Shown: piece after piece, positions 14,645 through 22,319 of the stretch
How the letters are laid out: every line of letters begins with the position of its first letter
Numbering within the stretch: position 1 is the first letter of the stretch
Origin: a virus
Strand: one strand, 5' to 3'
DNA: 35,106 bases
Virus record (IMG/VR): IMGVR_UViG_3300042359_000060
Span: 1 to 35,106 of that record
The notes under the pieces: model-generated
Seen by the model: the letters and a program-made list of their open reading frames with translations, nothing else
Told to the model about the DNA's origin: nothing
Databases searched by the model: none
Translations under genes and position numbers: made by a program

Positions 14645-15595
14645 TCAGTTCTCCAACTTTGCTACTTGAACAGCATACTGCTGTGGGGTTAAACCAAATT
14701 TTTTCGCTAACGCTACTTGCGTTTGAGTTAGCCTAATTTTTCCTGCACTCGTAGAACGAGATACAGAGGCAACCACTGTCGTAGGTCGTTTTTGAACCTC
14801 ACCAGACCTTGGCTTGTCATTTGCTTGCCCGAATAAATCCGGAAAAGTTGACTTCATGCGACCATCAATTTGGTCGAAATATTCAGCAGAGCGGGGATCC
14901 ACTCCGTTTGTGACTAGTTTTTGATGCAGCCCTAGTGCGTAGCTGGTGTATTCCTCAAACCCTTGCTGTCCGAACCACTGGTTTTTTGCCTGCCAGCGCA
15001 GGGTTTTTTCGTCCGGTTCAGCCCTTGTGGGTTGGGCTTGATGAGTTTGTACCTCATAATTATCTTCCTGTAAAGGGGCAGGACGATAATTTTTTACTTG
15101 CTCTGCACGAATCTTTGCATCCATCACAGCTTCTTGGGCTTCAATGATGGCGTCTGTGTCAAACGATTCTTGTGCAGCTTTGAGTCTGCCACGGGCTCTG
15201 TCCAACTCACTCTCGGCCTTTGACTTAGCGCCTTCAATGATGGCTTCCTGCCCTGTGTAGACGTTTTGCTTGAGGCGTTTGTTCTCTTCAATCAACTGCT
15301 GTGCAAGACGCTCAAGTTCTTGCTTTTCACGCATTGTCGCTTCTTTGACACGGCGCTCGTCGTGACGGGCGTGGGTCAACTCTTTAATGCGTCCCTTGAC
15401 TTTGTCAGAATAGGACTCGATTTCTTCATCGGTTGGATCCAGCACTTCACGGTCAAGGGGCTTGCGGCCTCTGTCACGTTCAGGGGTATCGTCTTCAATT
15501 TCAATCTCTACTTCATCTACCCCTTCAATCTCAAACTCAACCTCATTGGTCTTCTTGTCTTCGACTTCGTCGGGGAACTTGTACGGTTCAGCCAT
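14645..15595 (-). CDS. capsid scaffolding protein
   Basis: This is a 316-aa protein. It has a very acidic N-terminus (residues about 13-37, EVEFEIEGVDEVEIEIEDD), a long coiled-coil centre (KVKGRIKELTHARHDERRVK through RLAQQLIEENKRLKQ, about residues 60-115), and a basic C-terminus with KFGLTPQQYAVQVAKLE. Acidic head, coiled-coil body and basic helical tail immediately before the capsid genes is the standard scaffold signature. It should guide procapsid assembly through its C-terminal helix. No protease domain is visible. Confidence 0.85.
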   Translation of the reverse strand: MAEPYKFPDEVEDKKTNEVEFEIEGVDEVEIEIEDDTPERDRGRKPLDREVLDPTDEEIESYSDKVKGRIKELTHARHDERRVKEATMREKQELERLAQQLIEENKRLKQNVYTGQEAIIEGAKSKAESELDRARGRLKAAQESFDTDAIIEAQEAVMDAKIRAEQVKNYRPAPLQEDNYEVQTHQAQPTRAEPDEKTLRWQAKNQWFGQQGFEEYTSYALGLHQKLVTNGVDPRSAEYFDQIDGRMKSTFPDLFGQANDKPRSGEVQKRPTTVVASVSRSTSAGKIRLTQTQVALAKKFGLTPQQYAVQVAKLEN

Positions 15596-15605
15596 ATTCT
15601 TCCTT

Positions 15606-16037
15606 TCAAGCGCGGGTTAAGCCGCGGGGGTCTTGCACAACAGCATCAACTTGATCGTCGTTGATGAGACGGAACTCTTTGCCAAAGATTTTGAATCTTG
15701 TGCCGGAGTAAGTACGTACTAACACGAAGTCGCCCTCTTTACACCATGCTCCGTTGGGAAACTTGGCGGTGTCGTTGTACGCATCGGGGCCAACTTTCAA
15801 AACAAACAACACAGTGGTTGCTGTTTCTTCTTGGCGCATGCTTTCAATAGGCCGGACTAAGTCCAGACTTGTACCGTCAACTCGTTCAGAGATGTCGGGC
15901 ACGGCGCAAAGAATCTTCCAACCTGTAGGGATGGGGAGTTGCGTGGCCTTCTGCTCGTCAGTAGCTTCAGGAGCATCCAGAGGCTGGATGGGTTCAGGCA
16001 GTGCAAAAGCACCGGGGGATAAATCAACATCACTCAT
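15606..16037 (-). CDS. GroES-like co-chaperonin
   Basis: I choose the ATG at 16037 (MSDVDLSPGAF), which overlaps the upstream gene by 8 bases, over the one 30 bases upstream. The 143-aa product has a ~30-residue Pro-rich extension, then a Cpn10-like barrel: GWKILCAVPDISE, a loop with GTSLDLV in the mobile-loop position, FVLKVGPDA, KEGDFVLVRTYSGTRFKIFG, KEFRLINDDQVDAVV. The FVLVRTYSGT...KIFGKEF and DDQVDAVV elements match the GroES core. Family knowledge: phage co-chaperonins such as T4 gp31 cap GroEL to fold the major capsid protein. The gene lies next to the scaffold, which fits. Confidence 0.75.
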   Translation of the reverse strand: MSDVDLSPGAFALPEPIQPLDAPEATDEQKATQLPIPTGWKILCAVPDISERVDGTSLDLVRPIESMRQEETATTVLFVLKVGPDAYNDTAKFPNGAWCKEGDFVLVRTYSGTRFKIFGKEFRLINDDQVDAVVQDPRGLTRA

Positions 16038-16224
16038 CTGATTCTTCAACTTTCTGCGCAAGGTCAAGTAGATAACGCTCTGCGAGGGCTAGACCCTGAA
16101 TAATCCCGCAAAGTTTTTGATACTCTTCAAAAGTACGGCACGAACCACCAGCCAAGTCATCGGCGTAGTTGTTCATGTCAGTGCGTATTTTTTCACGTAA
16201 AACGCGTACGAAGTCTTGGATCAT
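16030..16224 (-). CDS. small helical protein between portal and co-chaperonin genes
   Basis: This is a 64-aa, mainly helical protein (MIQDFVRVLREKIRTDMNNY, then FEEYQKLCGIIQGLALAERY) with an acidic end. It overlaps the portal gene by four bases and the co-chaperonin gene by eight. Similar small proteins (with EYQKLCGIIQGL) are common downstream of portal genes in this group of phages. Function unknown. Confidence 0.7.
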   Translation of the reverse strand: MIQDFVRVLREKIRTDMNNYADDLAGGSCRTFEEYQKLCGIIQGLALAERYLLDLAQKVEESDE

Positions 16225-18716
16225 TTTCTAGAACCTTGGTTCCTACTATTTGAGAGCGCAGCAGTACGCGCTTGTAACTCCATTTGGGCTTTACTCTTTG
16301 CGATGTCGGAACCCATCTGGATACCGGCACGTTCTTGTTCAAACTGTTGCTTGAATTCGCTCTCTTTGATTTGCGCACCTGTGCGAAGAGCTTCCAACTC
16401 CAGTTTGCCGCTGACTTCTTGCTCTTTCAAAGCCTGTGCGTCGGCCTTGGCTGCAGCGTCCATCATGATCTTTTGTTTCTTCAACTCTAACTCTTGGCCT
16501 TTGAGTTGAAGTTCCTGCATCTGCAACTGCATGACGGGGTCTTGCATCTGTTGCTGTGCCTGCATCTGCGCGGCCTTGGCTTTGTTCTGCATCAGCACTT
16601 GATTGGCCGCTTGAGCCATCATGCCGGACAACGCGATCTCCACCTGTGGTGGCAACTTCTCGTCTTCGGGAGGCAGTGGCATACCCAACTGCTGCTCGAT
16701 CTGCTGGCGCATCTGATAACCGACGTGCTCTGCAATGTGCGCCGTGATTGCACCCATGATCTTGGGAGCCTGCGGGTTCTGCCCAATGAACTGCTGCATC
16801 ATTGGGTCTTGCATCAACATCATGTGCACCTGCATGTGAGCGGCGTGATCTTGATGTAAAAACGCTTTCATCGGTTTACCCTTGAGTGCGTTCTGATTCT
16901 CTTGCACTGGGTCTGTTGGCTTCTGATCGTCCTCAATCGGCACAAGTTTCTCTGCGTTCTTAATGCCAAGAACGTTTAACATACCGCGATGAAGTTCTGG
17001 CAAGTTGTAGATGTCCGGAGCCATCTGCGCCATCTGAATGACCGCTTGATACTGGATAACGCGCTGAGACATGGTCGCAGCGTTGGGGTCTGACACGGGG
17101 ATAACGTCCACCAAGTCATAGTCGGCTTTCTTAGCTTTGCGAGTGCCGTACTCGGGTGTGTATGTGTAATCAGCGTCGGTGTAGTCGCGGATGATGTTCT
17201 TCAAGAGCTTAAACTCTTGCTTCAGGGCAAAGTGCACACGAGCCTGCACCGCAGTCATCACCTTCAACTGGCGCTCAAGCAATGCTAGCGTTGTACCAAC
17301 GGGAGCCTGCGCAGACATGTCAGACACCTTCATGTCAGCAGTCGCGGCGAACCGGCGGCCTTCATCAACGATGGTCTGCATCAAGTTAAACAAAGTCTGG
17401 CTTGGCTCTTTGTATGGCAGTGGCAAGATGTTGTCGCGGATCGTGCCCGAGCCAACGTCTACATCACGGAACTCTCCGGGTGCGATTGGCGTATCGTCGC
17501 CCTTGATTCGCAGGCCCCGTGTCTTGAGTCCACCGGGCAAGTTGGCAAGTGTTCCTGCATCGACGAGTTGTCGCATGAGGGATGTAGCGGATTTAGCAAA
17601 GCCTCCGATAAGATGGAACAGCCCGAAGCCGTAAGCTCCAAAACCCGGAATATATTGGTAGTGAACGAAGTGCTGGCGCTTGAGTCTGAGGTCATCTTCT
17701 TCCTTCCAGTTGCGGCGAATTGACAGGATGTCGTTAGAACCCTTAATCAACGTGACAACGTATGGCAGCATGATGCCGGTCTCTTCACCAGAGTCGTCTT
17801 TGTCCTCGTAACCTTCAAGGTTCAAGTCGACATGGCACTCATACAGGGTGTAGCGGTCGTCGTTCAAATCGCTAAAGCCTGTCTCTTTGTCCTTGGCTTT
17901 CTGAATGTCTGTCAACTCTTTAGGTGCATCAGACAACTCAACGTCAATGTAAAAGCCTGCTTGCTGAAGCTTGATGATCTCGTTCTTAGTCTTGCGCATA
18001 ACGTGCGTGATGCGGTAACAAGTGTCTAGATCCGTTGTTCCGTACGGCAGATACATATCTTCCGCAGGAATAAACATAGAGACCTGACGTCCCAAATTGG
18101 GATCATAGTAGACCTTCTTAAACGCTGAGCCTGTGGCTGGCAGTGACCAGAGCATGCGCTCATGTTCAGCGCGGTACTCCGTCATGACTTCCGTCAACTC
18201 GTAGTTCATATCGTCTTTAACGTTGGCCGCAACCTCTAGCATCTCTGGCGTTTCTTTGCCAATGAGTTTGCTACGCACAGGCCCTTGGGCTGGAAATGTC
18301 TCAGTAATTGTCTCAGCTTGGAAGCGCACAACCGCTTCTGTAATCATGGGGTGGAACACGCCGCATGCGCCGTTCCAAGGTTCTGTGCGCTCTTCAATCT
18401 GTAAGCCCAACAGCTTCAGACCATCAACGTACGTCTTTTCCCAATCCTTGCGGCCATTCTTGTCGTTGTCAATGTCAGACACCAAGTCCCCAGCCAGTGA
18501 CTGCAAGGAACCGCTTTTTATGTACTCGGCCAAGTTATCATTGAAATCTTCTTCGCCGTCATCTTCTCCGGGCGTGATGGTAATCTCCATCCCGTCCATG
18601 CCAATGGTGACTTCTTCGGGATCAACGATCTCGATCTCCAAGGGGGATTCTTGTTCGCCCAGCGCGTCAATGCCCACGGGTTGTTGGTAAAGCGCTTTGT
18701 CGATGTTCGTTGCCAT
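16221..18716 (-). CDS. portal protein, P22/SU10 type
   Basis: This is an 831-aa protein, large as in podovirus portals. It has an acidic N-terminal region (EIEIVDPEEVTIGMDGMEIT), a wing/stem body with WNGACGVFHPMITEAVVRFQ, AEDMYLPYGTTDLDTCYRIT and FVHYQYIPGFGAYGFGLFHL, then NLMQTIVDEGRRFAATADMK. A Gln/Met-rich helical C-terminal barrel/coiled coil (MQAQQQMQDPVMQLQMQELQ) closes it. Portal rings form the DNA entry vertex and bind the terminase and neck. It directly follows the terminase in transcription order with a short gap. Confidence 0.9.
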   Translation of the reverse strand: MATNIDKALYQQPVGIDALGEQESPLEIEIVDPEEVTIGMDGMEITITPGEDDGEEDFNDNLAEYIKSGSLQSLAGDLVSDIDNDKNGRKDWEKTYVDGLKLLGLQIEERTEPWNGACGVFHPMITEAVVRFQAETITETFPAQGPVRSKLIGKETPEMLEVAANVKDDMNYELTEVMTEYRAEHERMLWSLPATGSAFKKVYYDPNLGRQVSMFIPAEDMYLPYGTTDLDTCYRITHVMRKTKNEIIKLQQAGFYIDVELSDAPKELTDIQKAKDKETGFSDLNDDRYTLYECHVDLNLEGYEDKDDSGEETGIMLPYVVTLIKGSNDILSIRRNWKEEDDLRLKRQHFVHYQYIPGFGAYGFGLFHLIGGFAKSATSLMRQLVDAGTLANLPGGLKTRGLRIKGDDTPIAPGEFRDVDVGSGTIRDNILPLPYKEPSQTLFNLMQTIVDEGRRFAATADMKVSDMSAQAPVGTTLALLERQLKVMTAVQARVHFALKQEFKLLKNIIRDYTDADYTYTPEYGTRKAKKADYDLVDVIPVSDPNAATMSQRVIQYQAVIQMAQMAPDIYNLPELHRGMLNVLGIKNAEKLVPIEDDQKPTDPVQENQNALKGKPMKAFLHQDHAAHMQVHMMLMQDPMMQQFIGQNPQAPKIMGAITAHIAEHVGYQMRQQIEQQLGMPLPPEDEKLPPQVEIALSGMMAQAANQVLMQNKAKAAQMQAQQQMQDPVMQLQMQELQLKGQELELKKQKIMMDAAAKADAQALKEQEVSGKLELEALRTGAQIKESEFKQQFEQERAGIQMGSDIAKSKAQMELQARTAALSNSRNQGSRK

Positions 18717-18724
18717 GTGTGTTC

Positions 18725-20266
18725 CTAATAGTATTCGGCTTTCCTACGGCGAAAGATTTCAAGGTCATCTTTCTCGTCGGTGTCTAAACTGATAAAGCCG
18801 CCTTGCCTAAAGCGTAGCAGCGCCTGTGTTGTCGTATCCACGTAGTCGTCGTGCTCCCCAACTGGGAACGCAGCTAACTCTTCAATCACTTCCCGTGCCC
18901 AGCGTGTGTCGGGTGCCCAGACTTTACCTGAACTGAATAAATCCGCAACCGCGTTCACGCGCACCATCTTGTCGTTACCGCGACTGGGGGAGAACTCTTG
19001 GACTGGGATTCCCAATGCTCGGAGTTCCTGAATCAACGGCCCCCCAGATGCCTTTTTCTCCACAATGAACGCGTCTGGCTCCCACTCTTTGTACTGCTTG
19101 AGCGCAATTTGCTTGAGTTCAGGGAAAGCCATCCTGTCTTTAAACGCGTCGAGCAAGATAAGCTGGGGCGAGTCATTCTCTTCCTCGTTGTAGAAGATCC
19201 CCCACGTTGTACACGCAGAGTAGTCGGATGTGTTCTTGGTCTCAAACGCCGTATCCCAAGACTGGATGATGTATTCACACCTTGGTGGGTCATCAGGCTC
19301 CCAGATACGCCACATCTTGCGGCTGACGATGGCCGAGTTCTCGGATGTGGGCTGCTGCATGTACTGCGCGTTCCAATAACGCGGGTCAATACTGGCTTTT
19401 GTAGATTTTAACGCCTCAAGTGACCACTGCTCTGGCCAAAGTGACTTCTCGTCTTCTTCGTCCTCGTTCAGAATAGCCGGCAACTCCACAATCTCCCATG
19501 GAACCGCCTCTGGGTTCTTGGTTTGGTAGTCAATCAGGCGCCCAGTCAGGTCTAAAAGCGACCAACGGGTCATCACAATGATAATCCCACCACCCGGCAT
19601 CAGACGTTGCAAGGGGCCCGTCTGGAACCAAGACCAAGCTGTATCAAACGCAAGTCTAGAGTTTGACTTTACGTCCTGCTCCGAGTGAGGATCGTCAATA
19701 ACGAACAGATCAGCACCACGACCAGCAAGAGCGCCCCCGACACCAGCAGCATAGTACTGACCGCCAGCGCTTGTAGACCACTTACCGGCAGCCTTTTGGT
19801 CATCTGCCACCATTGTTTGGGGGAAAACTTCACGGTATTCATCTGAATCAATCAAGTTACGTATGCGCCGACCAAAGTCTTCAGACAGACCCGCAGTGTG
19901 CGTGCCCATGATGATCTTCTTCTCAGGATACTTACCCAGAAAGTACGCAGGAAACAGGTAAGACGAGAACTCAGACTTACCCATACGAGGCGCGATGTTG
20001 ATAATCACGCGCTTCTTACGTCCTTCAACCACATCTGTAAATATTTTTGCAAGTTTCTTGTGATGTGGGCCAATCTTAAAGCCCGGATATACCGCTTGGG
20101 CAAATCCCAGCATGTTTGTTTTAGCCGCTTGTAGATTAGCGCGGGACTCACGTAAGTCCAAATCGGCAAAAAGCTCCAGTTTCTCCGGTTTGGACAAGTG
20201 CGGCAGCGCTTTTGCCATCGCTTCTAGCTCAAGCTTGCTCAAAGTCGTGAAGTTTTTAGTCTTCAT
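18725..20266 (-). CDS. terminase large subunit
   Basis: This is a 513-aa protein. The ATPase shows Walker A (APRMGKS, residues 92-98) and Walker B (LFVIDDP, about 187-193), with the coupling region around GGGIIIVMTRWSLLD. The nuclease domain shows IIQSWDTAF, then FIVEKKASGGPLIQEL, and a late HDDYVD acidic cluster typical of RNase H-like terminase nucleases. It should drive genome packaging into the procapsid through the portal and cut the concatemer. It overlaps the putative small subunit gene by 11 bases. Confidence 0.95.
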   Translation of the reverse strand: MKTKNFTTLSKLELEAMAKALPHLSKPEKLELFADLDLRESRANLQAAKTNMLGFAQAVYPGFKIGPHHKKLAKIFTDVVEGRKKRVIINIAPRMGKSEFSSYLFPAYFLGKYPEKKIIMGTHTAGLSEDFGRRIRNLIDSDEYREVFPQTMVADDQKAAGKWSTSAGGQYYAAGVGGALAGRGADLFVIDDPHSEQDVKSNSRLAFDTAWSWFQTGPLQRLMPGGGIIIVMTRWSLLDLTGRLIDYQTKNPEAVPWEIVELPAILNEDEEDEKSLWPEQWSLEALKSTKASIDPRYWNAQYMQQPTSENSAIVSRKMWRIWEPDDPPRCEYIIQSWDTAFETKNTSDYSACTTWGIFYNEEENDSPQLILLDAFKDRMAFPELKQIALKQYKEWEPDAFIVEKKASGGPLIQELRALGIPVQEFSPSRGNDKMVRVNAVADLFSSGKVWAPDTRWAREVIEELAAFPVGEHDDYVDTTTQALLRFRQGGFISLDTDEKDDLEIFRRRKAEYY

Positions 20267-20909
20267 CTTTGTCTTCGTTTATATCGACAACGTCAATCAC
20301 ACCCATGAACCTGTTGAGTTTCTCTTTGATGCGCATCTCAAGCTCTACGTCCGACATCTCGGTCTTCTTGACCTCAACCCGTTCAGTAAACAGCGCCACT
20401 TCGGTGACCTTACCGAGCATGTCCAAGGCTTTAAGCCTGATGCGTGCGTCTGGGTGTTTGACTTCTTCTAGGATCTGAGCCACTGCGTAGCCCCTAAGTT
20501 CCTTGGCTTGCTCAACAAACGCCCAATCGTAGGCTGTCAGCATCCCAACTAAATGCTGCACTGCAGCAGGAGCCTTAATGTTAGCAAGCGCTTGCTGTGT
20601 ATTCTGGGGTGGCTGGCCTGTGACCAGTGAGGCGAAGGAGTTTCTTGCCGCCTGTGCGTCTGCCTTGGACTCTGCCTCATCATCGTCTAGCTCTAGCTCT
20701 TTAAGCCAGTTGGCCGTTTGGACTTGTGCGTCAATGATATCTGCCGGCGCTGCGTCAGCAAAAGGCAACGGCGTAGCCGCAGTCATGTCGACCACGCTCG
20801 GTTCAAACTCGCCGTTAATCAGATGTTCTAGCATTGCGTAGGTTTGTGCTGGCGTCGCACTTGTTGCCTCGTTGGTGTTAGTGTACACTTCTTTTCGGTG
20901 ATGGCGCAA
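20256..20909 (-). CDS. putative terminase small subunit, uncertain start
   Basis: This is a protein of up to 217 aa, acidic in the middle, with a helical C-terminal half (LRGYAVAQILEEVKHPDARI, RLKALDMLGKVTEVALFTER, VELEMRIKEKLNRF). Position immediately before the large subunit, overlapping it, is the main evidence for a small subunit (site recognition). A helix-turn-helix is not obvious. The frame has no ATG near its beginning: TTG at 20909 or GTG at 20888 are the choices. The strong AAGGAGA site is spaced best for an ATG at 20914 in a different frame, which reads only 28 codons. Confidence 0.6.
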   Translation of the reverse strand: MRHHRKEVYTNTNEATSATPAQTYAMLEHLINGEFEPSVVDMTAATPLPFADAAPADIIDAQVQTANWLKELELDDDEAESKADAQAARNSFASLVTGQPPQNTQQALANIKAPAAVQHLVGMLTAYDWAFVEQAKELRGYAVAQILEEVKHPDARIRLKALDMLGKVTEVALFTERVEVKKTEMSDVELEMRIKEKLNRFMGVIDVVDINEDKDED

Positions 20910-20947
20910 GTCATTGCTTCTCCTTGATGGTTTCAGTTGCCATCTTT

Positions 20948-20977
20948 GCCCCGGCTCGCAAGGTCGGGGCTTTTTTT
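20948..20977 (+). terminator. rightward intrinsic terminator in the divergent region
   Basis: GCCCCG/CGGGGC arms (extendable with G-T pairs) around a short loop are followed directly by TTTTTTT on the plus strand. On the minus strand the T-run is on the wrong side, so it would act on rightward transcripts. No plus-strand gene lies before it; it would stop antisense transcripts from the late module before they enter the early operon. The same hairpin falls in the leader of the terminase transcript. Confidence 0.75.
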
Positions 20978-20984
20978 ATATTGT

Positions 20985-21027
20985 AATGTCCAACGTTTGA
21001 CATTGATCCTTGGAAATTTTTTAAAAT
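20985..21027 (+). promoter_or_regulatory. palindromic operator overlapping a sigma70-like promoter
   Basis: AATGTCCAACGTTTGACATT (20985-21004) is a 20-bp palindrome with one mismatched pair. It contains a perfect -35 TTGACA (20997-21002). A -10-like TAAAAT lies at 21022-21027 (spacer 19), with TTTAAA at spacer 17 as an alternative. This reads as a rightward early promoter controlled by a dimeric regulator. No regulator gene is identified. Confidence 0.5.
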
Positions 21028-21130
21028 TTTTAGGGGGTGGGGTGTTTGGTTTTTGGATCGTGATTTTTAAAAATTGGGATTGCGGGTGTGGAACACTGTT
21101 TATAGCAGCTAGCTACTACGCCCTTACATA

Positions 21131-21153
21131 GGGGTGATGGGGGATGGGTGGGG
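21131..21153 (+). other. potential G-quadruplex
   Basis: Four G-runs of 4, 5, 3 and 4 bases separated by TGAT, AT and T fit the G3+N1-7 quadruplex pattern exactly. A second G-rich patch (GGGGGTGGGG) lies about 100 bases upstream. It sits in the 365-bp divergent control region between the late and early modules, which otherwise holds AT-rich palindromes (such as ATTTTTAAAAAT at 21063-21074) and no gene. Confidence 0.5.
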
Positions 21154-21200
21154 TTCTTCGTATTCAGAAACAGCCCTCAAAGCAGAATAAAGTACCCATT

Positions 21201-21209
21201 TGGTAATAT
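21201..21209 (+). promoter_or_regulatory. candidate extended -10 promoter
   Basis: TGGTAATAT matches an extended -10 element (TGn then TAATAT). No good -35 lies 17 bases upstream (AGCAGA). A transcript from here would begin shortly before the GGGGAGA hairpin and the first early gene. Weak evidence. Confidence 0.25.
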
Positions 21210-21240
21210 AGATGCATCGGTTGGGACAAGCCTAGCCGAT

Positions 21241-21261
21241 TCGGGGAGACATTCTCCCCGA
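21241..21261. repeat. GGGGAGA hairpin repeat, copy 1
   Basis: TCGGGGAGA and TCTCCCCGA form a perfect 9-bp stem around the loop CAT. It lies in the leader of the first early gene, 34 bases before its ATG. It is the first of eight copies of the same palindrome found between 21.2 and 29.1 kb. Confidence 0.85.
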
Positions 21262-21294
21262 CACAACAACTTAGTCAACTCAAGGAGAAACACC

Positions 21295-21765
21295 ATGACT
21301 AAATCAAAAGCAATCGTTATCACTTACGAGCAATTCGCAGAGGGCTGTGGCAGAACAGATGGCATGACGCTTAACGCAAGTGACGACTACCACAAGCAAT
21401 ACCTGAAGCTAGACGCTGACGGCAAGGCAAACAGGGAACTGGTCTACGTTACGAACTACGTTGTCGGCTACACCGACTCACGCAAGACCATGCCAAGCAT
21501 GACGCTCAAGCAAGCAATCGATGCCTTCGGTAAGAAACGCACAGAACGCTCACGCAATGAGGAACTGGCTGTCAATGCGGGCAAGGCAAAGTTCCGCTAC
21601 CACATCAGTCGCCCTGAGAAATCAGATGGCAAGAAGCCTGCTGTGAAGTTCACCCCTGCTCAGAGACAGGCTTGCGACAATGCTTTGGCATCTTTCCCTG
21701 CTACCAAGCTCGCAGATCAGATCAAGATGTTGCGTGCTTACCTGACTTCTTTAGAAGCTCAATAA
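21295..21765 (+). CDS. first early gene, unknown protein
   Basis: The start is the ATG at 21295 (MTKSKAIVITYEQFAEGCG), directly after CAAGGAGAAACACC. A longer in-frame version would run through the hairpin leader. The 156-aa product has an alpha/beta N-terminal part (YEQFAEGC, LVYVTNYVVGYTDSRK), a basic middle (KKRTERSRNEELAVNAGKAK) and a helical C-terminus (TPAQRQACDNALASF, LADQIKMLRAYLTSLEA). I do not recognise the family. It is the promoter-proximal early gene and is followed by a hairpin repeat and a terminator, so it may be transcribed on its own at high level. Confidence 0.75.
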   Translation: MTKSKAIVITYEQFAEGCGRTDGMTLNASDDYHKQYLKLDADGKANRELVYVTNYVVGYTDSRKTMPSMTLKQAIDAFGKKRTERSRNEELAVNAGKAKFRYHISRPEKSDGKKPAVKFTPAQRQACDNALASFPATKLADQIKMLRAYLTSLEAQ

Positions 21766-21768
21766 TCT

Positions 21769-21785
21769 GGGGAGACTTTCTCCCC
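21769..21785. repeat. GGGGAGA hairpin repeat, copy 2
   Basis: GGGGAGA/TCTCCCC with loop CTT starts three bases after the stop of the first early gene. The flanking ATCTGG (21765-21770) can also pair with CCAGAT (21792-21797), giving an alternative larger fold before the terminator hairpin. Confidence 0.85.
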
Positions 21786-21797
21786 GATTCTCCAGAT

Positions 21798-21834
21798 CAC
21801 CGCACGAGAGAGGCTTGTGCGGTGTTTCTTTTCC
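21798..21834 (+). terminator. intrinsic terminator after the first early gene
   Basis: CACCGCAC (21798-21805) pairs perfectly with GTGCGGTG (21817-21824) around an 11-base loop and is followed by TTTCTTTTCC. It is correctly placed to end the transcript of the first early gene. Confidence 0.75.
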
Positions 21835-21864
21835 TGTCCAATCAATAATCTCAAGGAGAGCATC

Positions 21865-21963
21865 ATGAGCAAAAAAAACCTGTATCTCATCAAACAACTT
21901 ATGTTCTACGCATATCGTGAGGCGTGTCGTAACAATCGCCCCATGTCAATCATCATTCGTTGA
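21865..21963 (+). CDS. 32-aa early ORF
   Basis: The ATG is preceded by CAAGGAGAGCATC, as for its neighbours. The product (MSKKNLYLIKQLMFYAYREA then CRNNRPMSIIIR) is short, basic and helical. It ends 12 bases before the next gene. Unknown function; the ribosome binding site and spacing are the only evidence for it being a gene. Confidence 0.5.
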   Translation: MSKKNLYLIKQLMFYAYREACRNNRPMSIIIR

Positions 21964-21975
21964 AAGGAAAACATC

Positions 21976-22128
21976 ATGCCAACTCGTGACATATTCAACT
22001 ACTACATCCGCCTTCGTGACGTACAACTCATGTGCTTCCAGCGCAAACGCAAGGCATGGGCAAAGGCAATGGGCGAACAGCTCAAAGACTTGCGTGATGA
22101 ATACCCCCACCTCAAATCGTACGACTAA
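21976..22128 (+). CDS. 50-aa basic early ORF
   Basis: AAAGGAAAACATC precedes the ATG. The product is helical and basic: MPTRDIFNYYIRLRDVQLMC, then FQRKRKAWAKAMGEQLKDLR, then an acidic/aromatic end. Genes on either side keep the same spacing and strand. The family is not recognised; the FQRKRKAWAKAMGEQL stretch could bind nucleic acid or a host protein. Confidence 0.55.
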   Translation: MPTRDIFNYYIRLRDVQLMCFQRKRKAWAKAMGEQLKDLRDEYPHLKSYD

Positions 22129-22139
22129 GGAGAACAGCA

Positions 22140-22319
22140 ATGAAATTGCCATCAATCAAACGCTTGGCTCAAGACTCCGATCTTGCGCTACTCACAGTTC
22201 TAACACTCATCTTCGCCCCCATCATGGATGACGAAGGTCTTGCGTGGACACACTTGTTAGCCAACACCCTTAACGCAAACGACTACGACTACGTTGAATT
22301 CAACCTAGGGAGAATGTAA
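22140..22319 (+). CDS. 59-aa early ORF
   Basis: AAGGAGAACAGCA precedes the ATG, and the TAA overlaps the next start as TAATG. The product has a hydrophobic stretch (DLALLTVLTLIFAPIM, residues 14-29) that could be a membrane or buried helix, followed by an Asn/Asp/Tyr-rich end (NTLNANDYDYVEFNLG). Unknown function. Confidence 0.55.
   Translation: MKLPSIKRLAQDSDLALLTVLTLIFAPIMDDEGLAWTHLLANTLNANDYDYVEFNLGRM

Noticed and set aside
21148-21294. Upstream extension of the first early gene
   Set aside because: It would translate through the hairpin leader and has no ribosome site; the ATG at 21295 has a perfect one.
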